DNA of 64,000 nt from Mesorhizobium sp. dw_380 (lineage in GTDB: Bacteria > Pseudomonadota > Alphaproteobacteria > Rhizobiales > Rhizobiaceae), in NCBI RefSeq assembly GCF_018588885.1, contig NZ_JAFFIW010000022.1, forward strand, positions 1 to 64,000, read 5' to 3'. The position numbers and the translations under genes were made by a program. Shown in pieces: positions 59,438-64,000 of the stretch. Numbering within the stretch: position 1 is the first letter of the stretch; the number at the start of each line of letters is the position of its first letter. The notes beneath the pieces were generated by a model, which was not told the origin of the DNA, made no database searches, and worked only from the letters and a program-made list of their open reading frames with translations.

Positions 59438-60424
59438 GTGGCCCAGCCAAAGATCCTGTCGACTCATCCGCTGCACCCGCGCGCCTCGGCCAAGCTCGCC
59501 GGCGCCGGCCAGCTTGCCATTGCCTCGGCGCTCGATGCCGGCACGCTGGCCAGGGAGGCGAAGGACGCTGACATCGTCATCGTGCGTGCGCCGCTGCCGC
59601 CGGCGCTGTTCGAGGGCGCCTGGAAGCTGAGGGCGGCGATCCGACATGGTGCGGGGCTCGACATGATCCCGATGGAGGCGGCAACCGCGGCCGGTGTGCT
59701 GGTGGCCAACGTTCCGGCGGTCAATGCGCGCTCGGTTGCCGAACATGTCATGTTCACCGCACTTGCGCTGCTCCGGCAATTCCGCAGGGTCGACCGCGAC
59801 CTGCGCGCCAAAGGCTGGCTTGCCGGCCGCGAGCATGCCAACGCCAACATCGAACTTGCCGGCAAGACCATCGGCATTGTCGGTCTTGGCGCCGTCGGCC
59901 AGGCGGTCGGCCATATCGCGGCGCACGGCTTCGACCTGAAGGTGGTGGCCACGACGCGCAGCATGCAGCCGGCGCCGGAGAAGGTCGGCTTCCTGTCGAT
60001 CGACGCGCTGGTCGAGCAGAGCGACATCATCGTTTTGTGCTGTCCGCTGACGCCCGAGACGCGCGGCCTGATCAGCCGTGAGCGGATCGCCCGCATGAAA
60101 CCCAATGCGCTGCTGATCAACGTTTCGCGCGGGCCGGTCGTCGATGACGACGCGCTGATCGAGGCCTTGCAGGAACGCCGCATCGGCGGAGCCGCGCTCG
60201 ACGTGTTTTCAACGCAGCCACTGCCGTCGAATCATCCTTATTTCGGCTTCGACAACGTCATCATCACCCCGCATATGGCGGGCATCACCGAGGAATCGAT
60301 GATGCGCATGGGTGTCGGCGCGGCTGGCGAGGCCCTGCTGGTGCTGACGGGCAAGCTGCCCATCAATCTGCGCAATCCGGAAGTGGTCGATCACTACCGG
60401 CGTCGGTTTCCGATCGAGACATAG
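59438..60424 (+). CDS. D-isomer-specific 2-hydroxyacid dehydrogenase
   Basis: 328 residues from a GTG at 59438, two bases after the regulator stop. Rossmann motif GIVGLGAVGQAVGHIAAHGF at about 146-165, catalytic Arg in LLINVSRGPVVDDDAL, the Asp/Glu-containing AALDVFSTQPLPSNHPYFG region and the catalytic His in VIITPHMAGITEE. It interconverts a 2-ketoacid and a D-2-hydroxyacid with NAD(P)H, for example glyoxylate or hydroxypyruvate. Last gene of this operon. Confidence 0.9.
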   Translation: MAQPKILSTHPLHPRASAKLAGAGQLAIASALDAGTLAREAKDADIVIVRAPLPPALFEGAWKLRAAIRHGAGLDMIPMEAATAAGVLVANVPAVNARSVAEHVMFTALALLRQFRRVDRDLRAKGWLAGREHANANIELAGKTIGIVGLGAVGQAVGHIAAHGFDLKVVATTRSMQPAPEKVGFLSIDALVEQSDIIVLCCPLTPETRGLISRERIARMKPNALLINVSRGPVVDDDALIEALQERRIGGAALDVFSTQPLPSNHPYFGFDNVIITPHMAGITEESMMRMGVGAAGEALLVLTGKLPINLRNPEVVDHYRRRFPIET

Positions 60425-60466
60425 TGCATCGCCGTTTCGCCCCAATTCTCCGCAACGTTGAGGGCC

Positions 60467-60856
60467 ATGTCCGGTCTTCGCCTCGCATTTCTGATTCTTG
60501 CCGCTTCTTCGATCTGCGCCTTGCCGACACTCGCCGCGGCCGAGAGCAGCTATGTCTATTGCGACAACGGGCTGCGCTGCTTCAAGGCGCCCTGCCCGTC
60601 GAACAGCGCGCTTGATCTTGCCACCGGCGCGGTCATCAAGGGTGTGTCGATCGACACCGATGGCTTGCCGCAGGCCGACAAGGCGATAACGGATCAGTCC
60701 GACGTGCTTTACAGCGGACAGATCGTTGTCAGGGGTTCGATCGAGCACCGCACCCAGACCATCGCCGGCAAGGACTACAGTCTGCCCTGGCTGGCCGCGA
60801 CCCGCATCGTGCGCACCGCCAAGGACAGCGAGCGCAAGCACTGTTCATCGCGCTGA
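60467..60856 (+). CDS. Small secreted protein of unknown function
   Basis: 129 residues from the ATG at 60467 (GAGGG just upstream; a TTG at 60458 is in frame). The signal peptide is about 1-24 (ending TLAAAES). The mature part has four cysteines, three near its start (YCDNGLRCFKAPCPSNSALD) and one near the end (SERKHCSSR), so disulfides are likely. It ends 24 bases before the convergent amidase stop. I do not recognise the family. Confidence 0.7.
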   Translation: MSGLRLAFLILAASSICALPTLAAAESSYVYCDNGLRCFKAPCPSNSALDLATGAVIKGVSIDTDGLPQADKAITDQSDVLYSGQIVVRGSIEHRTQTIAGKDYSLPWLAATRIVRTAKDSERKHCSSR

Positions 60857-60880
60857 TCCGCCGTCCGCGGATCGGTGCAA

Positions 60881-62176
60881 TCAGCCGCCCAGCAGCCGCT
60901 CCACTTCAGCAGCAATCCGCAGCAGATGCTGGTCGTGACCGTGGCGCGCGACCAGCATCAAGCCCGCCGGCAGCGCCATGCCAGGCATCGGCAGCGAGAT
61001 CGCACAGAGGTCGAACTGGTTGGCGACCTGTGTGTTGCGCAGCAGCAGGCCTTCGATGCGGTCACGCAACTCGGCATCCTCGGCGAGGGAAGCGATGGTC
61101 GGCGCCGTCACCGGCGTGGTTGGCAGTGCCAGCACATCGACCGATGTCAGCCGCTCATCCATAGCGGCAGCGAGTGCGGTGCGGCGGCGCAGAGCCCTGA
61201 TGTAGACCGGCGCCGGCAGCATCGCCGCCCGCGACAAAGGCTCGCTGACATGCGGATCAACCGGTGCCGATGCCCCTGTCGCCAGCCAATCGGCATGGAC
61301 TTCGGCTCCTTCCATGGCAGCGATCGAGCCACGTTTGGTGGCCGCGCGCAGGTCAGCGATCATGTCGTCGATCGACAGGTCCGCCATAAGCGCGCCCGCT
61401 TGTTCGATCCTGCCGAGACAATGCTCGAAACCCGCTGCAACCCCGCCTTCCATCTCGCCGAAAAGAACGCCGCGCGGGATGCCGATGCGAAGTCCGGCGA
61501 GTGGAATGGCCGCCAGCTCTGTCGGCACCTCGCCGGCCATCACCGCGTCGGCAGCGGCACATTGGGCGACGGTTCGGGCAAGCGGCCCGATCGAGTCCAG
61601 CGTGCCAGACAGCGGAAAGGCGCCAGTGAGCGGCACGCGCCGCGCCGTCGGCTTAAAGCCGACGACACCGTTCAACGATGCCGGAATGCGGATCGACCCG
61701 CCAGTATCGGAGCCGATGGAAATTTCGCTCGTCCCCTCGCCAACGGAGACGCCGGCACCCGAGGACGACCCGCCGGGAATACGGCTGGCATCCGCCGCGT
61801 TGCCTGGTGTGCCATAGTGCATGTTGTCGCCGATCGCGGTGAAGGCGAATTCGGTCATGTTGGTCTTGCCGATGATGACCGCGCCGGCCTGGCGCAACCG
61901 GCTGACGATAGCGGCATCGCGCATGGCGGGTGCGGCGGTCTTGAGCATCAGCGAACCGGCCGTGGTCGCCTCGCCGGCGACATCGAACAGATCCTTGATC
62001 GAGACGACGGTGCCGTCGAGCGGTCCGAGCGTCACGCCGGCTCGCTTGCGGGCGTCGCCGGCGTCAGCCGCGGCCCGCGCGGGCTCCGCGTAAATCTTCG
62101 TGAACACACGTTCGTCACCGGCACGGGCCGCGAGACGCGCAAGGATGATTTCAAGATGATCGCGGACGGATTGCAT
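60881..62176 (-). CDS. Amidase-signature-family hydrolase
   Basis: 431 residues with the full Ser-cisSer-Lys triad: K61 in VVSIKDLF, S137 in PGGSSSGAG and S161 in DTGGSIRIP. The family includes amidases, aspartyl/glutamyl-tRNA amidotransferase A subunits and various amide hydrolases; there is no gatB or gatC nearby, so this is a stand-alone amidase. Cytoplasmic, no signal peptide. It is convergent with the small secreted protein gene. Confidence 0.9.
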   Translation of the reverse strand: MQSVRDHLEIILARLAARAGDERVFTKIYAEPARAAADAGDARKRAGVTLGPLDGTVVSIKDLFDVAGEATTAGSLMLKTAAPAMRDAAIVSRLRQAGAVIIGKTNMTEFAFTAIGDNMHYGTPGNAADASRIPGGSSSGAGVSVGEGTSEISIGSDTGGSIRIPASLNGVVGFKPTARRVPLTGAFPLSGTLDSIGPLARTVAQCAAADAVMAGEVPTELAAIPLAGLRIGIPRGVLFGEMEGGVAAGFEHCLGRIEQAGALMADLSIDDMIADLRAATKRGSIAAMEGAEVHADWLATGASAPVDPHVSEPLSRAAMLPAPVYIRALRRRTALAAAMDERLTSVDVLALPTTPVTAPTIASLAEDAELRDRIEGLLLRNTQVANQFDLCAISLPMPGMALPAGLMLVARHGHDQHLLRIAAEVERLLGG

Positions 62177-62298
62177 TGTCGGTGTCGGACTCCGGACGTG
62201 TCGAACGTCTTAAGGGGTAGAAGCCAGTTGCATGGCTTGCCGAGACTTAACCCGGCGCAGGCGGTTTTGCACCCCTGCCGGACGCAAGGAAGAAAACG

Positions 62299-62646
62299 AT
62301 GCTCTACAAAGGCAGCTGTCATTGCGGCAAGGTCGCCTTCGAGTTCAGGGCGGAACTGACCGGCGCCGTGCGGTGCAATTGTTCGATCTGTACGCGCAAG
62401 GGCGCGCTCTTGGGTGCCATCCCGCACGAGAGCCTGACGGTCCTGGCCTGGGGCGACGATTTGGGCACCTACACGTTCGGCAATCACGGCATGGCGCACC
62501 GCTTCTGCCGCACCTGCGGCATCCACCCTTTTGGCGAGGATGTCCGCGAAGGCGATGAGCGCAGCGCCTACATCAACCTCAACTGCGTCGATGGTCTCGA
62601 CCTATCCACCTTGTCGATCTTCGATTTCGACGGACGTTCGGCCTGA
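62299..62646 (+). CDS. GFA-family (CENP-V/GFA) zinc protein
   Basis: 115 residues with the zinc-binding cysteines of the family: SCHCGKVAFEF at the start, CNCSICTRKG (about 46-55 region start) and FCRTCGIHPF (about 69-78). These proteins were named after glutathione-dependent formaldehyde-activating enzyme, but most members have unproven activity. It stands alone and is convergent with the MFS gene. Confidence 0.9.
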   Translation: MLYKGSCHCGKVAFEFRAELTGAVRCNCSICTRKGALLGAIPHESLTVLAWGDDLGTYTFGNHGMAHRFCRTCGIHPFGEDVREGDERSAYINLNCVDGLDLSTLSIFDFDGRSA

Positions 62647-62672
62647 TGCTGTTGCATAAGCCATCACAAAGA

Positions 62673-62709
62673 CAGCGGCCCGAAAACCGTGATGGTCCTC
62701 GGGCCGCTG
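62673..62709. terminator. Hairpin between convergent genes
   Basis: Eleven-base exact arms CAGCGGCCCGA (62673-62683) and TCGGGCCGCTG (62699-62709), between the GFA gene and the MFS gene. There is no U-run on either strand, so it may be a weak bidirectional terminator or an mRNA 3' hairpin. Confidence 0.45.
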
Positions 62710-62738
62710 CACAATTCAGGGACAGCTGTTGGCAGCGG

Positions 62739-63953
62739 CTACTCGGCCGGTTTCGGGCCGCGCAGGAACACCACGATCGCCGCCAGCAGCGTTGCGATGC
62801 CGCAATAGGCGAAGGCGCTGGCGACACCGGCATGGTCGACCAGCAGGCCGCCAAAGACGGCGCCCAGCGCAATCGCCACCTGGAAGGTCGAGACCATCAG
62901 CCCGCCGGCGCTTTCGGCCTGGTCGGGCGCAGCACGCACCAGCCAGCTCTGCAGCCCGACCGGCACGGCGCCGAAGGCAAAGCCCCAGGCCGCGACGGCA
63001 GCCGCGGCGATCGTCGGCGACGCGCCGAAGATCAGCATCGAGGCGGCCGCCAGGGCAATCAGCAGCGGCGCCAGCGCGACCGCGGCCTTGAGATTGCGCT
63101 CGGCCAGGATGCCGCCGGCGATATTGCCGAAGAAACCGCCCACGCCATAGGCCAGCAGCACCAGCGAGATCGTCTCGATGTCGAGCACCGGCACCTTTTC
63201 GAGGAAGGGACGGACATAGGTGAAGCCCGCAAAGTGCCCCGACGCGACCAGCAGCACCACCAGCAGCGCCACCCGGATCGACGGCCGCTCCAGCACATCG
63301 ATCAAGGTGCGGAAACTCGCGACACCCACCGGCGGCAGCTTCGGGATGGTGGCCAGTTGCACCAGCAGCGCCAACGCGCCGACGATGGTGGCGATCATGA
63401 ACGCGGTGCGCCATCCCCAGATGTCGCCGACATAGGCACCTACAGGGGCGGCGGTGACGGTGGCCAGCGAAACGCCGGTCAGGATGATCGACATGGCGCG
63501 CGGCATCAGCCGCATCGGCACCAGCCGCAGCGCCATGGCCGCCGACATCGCCCAGAAGCCGCCGAGCGCAACCCCGAGCACGACGCGGGCAAGCAGCAGC
63601 ATGGGCAGCGATGAAGCAAAGGTGGCCAGCAGGTTGGACAGGATGAGGAATGTCGTCAGCATCCACATCACCAGCCTGCGGTCCATGCGCCTGGTGATGA
63701 TCGCCATGGTGGGAGCAGCGATGGCGCCGACGATCGCGGTTGCCGTCACGGCCTGTCCGGCGACACCTTCGGTCACGCCGAGATCGCGCGCCATCGGCGT
63801 CAGCAGGCTGGCGGGCAGGAATTCGGCGGTGACCAGGCCAAAGACGCCAAGTGCGAGCGAGACCACGGCGCCCCATGCCGGCTCTGTGCGTTCATCGGAT
63901 TCTGCGGGGTTCAGAAGTGCGGCGTCAATGACACCTGTCGCGGGTTCGGCCAT
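62739..63953 (-). CDS. MFS transporter (AraJ/NepI-type exporter)
   Basis: 404 residues from the ATG at 63953, GGAG seven bases upstream; another ATG is at 63983. Twelve membrane segments after a soluble N-terminus of about 27 residues. The signature GVFGLVTAEFLPASLLTPMA near the first helix and RVVLGVALGGFWAMSAAMAL are typical of the DHA1 drug/sugar/purine efflux group (AraJ, NepI, YdhP). Substrate unknown. The promoter would lie in the last 47 bases of the window or beyond. Confidence 0.88.
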   Translation of the reverse strand: MAEPATGVIDAALLNPAESDERTEPAWGAVVSLALGVFGLVTAEFLPASLLTPMARDLGVTEGVAGQAVTATAIVGAIAAPTMAIITRRMDRRLVMWMLTTFLILSNLLATFASSLPMLLLARVVLGVALGGFWAMSAAMALRLVPMRLMPRAMSIILTGVSLATVTAAPVGAYVGDIWGWRTAFMIATIVGALALLVQLATIPKLPPVGVASFRTLIDVLERPSIRVALLVVLLVASGHFAGFTYVRPFLEKVPVLDIETISLVLLAYGVGGFFGNIAGGILAERNLKAAVALAPLLIALAAASMLIFGASPTIAAAAVAAWGFAFGAVPVGLQSWLVRAAPDQAESAGGLMVSTFQVAIALGAVFGGLLVDHAGVASAFAYCGIATLLAAIVVFLRGPKPAE

Positions 63954-64000
63954 GGTCAGTCTCCGATCTGTTTGCCGCGCCACGCAGGGAACGACCGGCT

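Overview
The window looks like chromosome of an alphaproteobacterium of the order Hyphomicrobiales, most likely a Mesorhizobium or close relative. The reasons are the high GC content, the NrnC, PolA and Zur orthologue types, a phosphonate C-P lyase operon with fosX between phnI and phnJ (the arrangement I recall from M. loti), several families of rhizobial-type intergenic palindromes, and many ABC sugar-uptake operons. I saw no tRNA, rRNA, CRISPR array, insertion sequence or prophage. The species call is an inference.

Layout. 1-10.7 kb is an accessory, partly decayed region. It holds an intact LuxR-type regulator, two DUF1194 (von Willebrand A-like) secreted-protein genes, two degenerate 5' fragments of LuxR genes, a frameshifted EamA transporter, an NTF2-like gene with an in-frame amber codon, an MFS transporter and a beta-propeller protein. 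Each DUF1194 operon is arranged divergently from a LuxR fragment, and a near-identical 20-bp inverted repeat core lies between them. 10.8-18 kb is housekeeping: small membrane and stress proteins, nrnC, an M20 peptidase, polA and zur. 18-27 kb is a sugar regulon: a binding-protein ABC transporter, a TIM-barrel isomerase and a Gfo/Idh/MocA dehydrogenase, run from a divergent LacI regulator with two matching operators. 27-32 kb has gnd and a four-gene copper operon (DUF2946, PCuAC, YcnI, CopC-CopD).

32-41 kb is a second sugar or sugar-acid region: a double-winged-helix GntR regulator facing a UxaA-type dehydratase, an aldo/keto reductase, an Rbs-type ABC transporter and a zinc alcohol dehydrogenase. 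41-53 kb is the phn locus: phnF facing phnGHI-fosX-phnJKL, a hexapeptide acetyltransferase, a DUF1868 2H-phosphoesterase, then phnCDE1E2. No phnM, phnN or phnP is present in the window. 53-60 kb is a third carbohydrate cluster of two divergent operons with three xylose-isomerase-like TIM barrels, a Gfo/Idh/MocA dehydrogenase, an enolase-superfamily dehydratase, an FCD-GntR regulator and a D-2-hydroxyacid dehydrogenase. The end carries a small secreted protein, an amidase, a GFA-family protein and an MFS exporter.

Recurring themes are uptake and oxidation of sugars and sugar acids under local LacI or GntR regulators whose candidate operators can be seen, stable hairpins directly after all three ABC binding-protein genes, and repeated palindromic elements between operons, one of them inside the phn operon.
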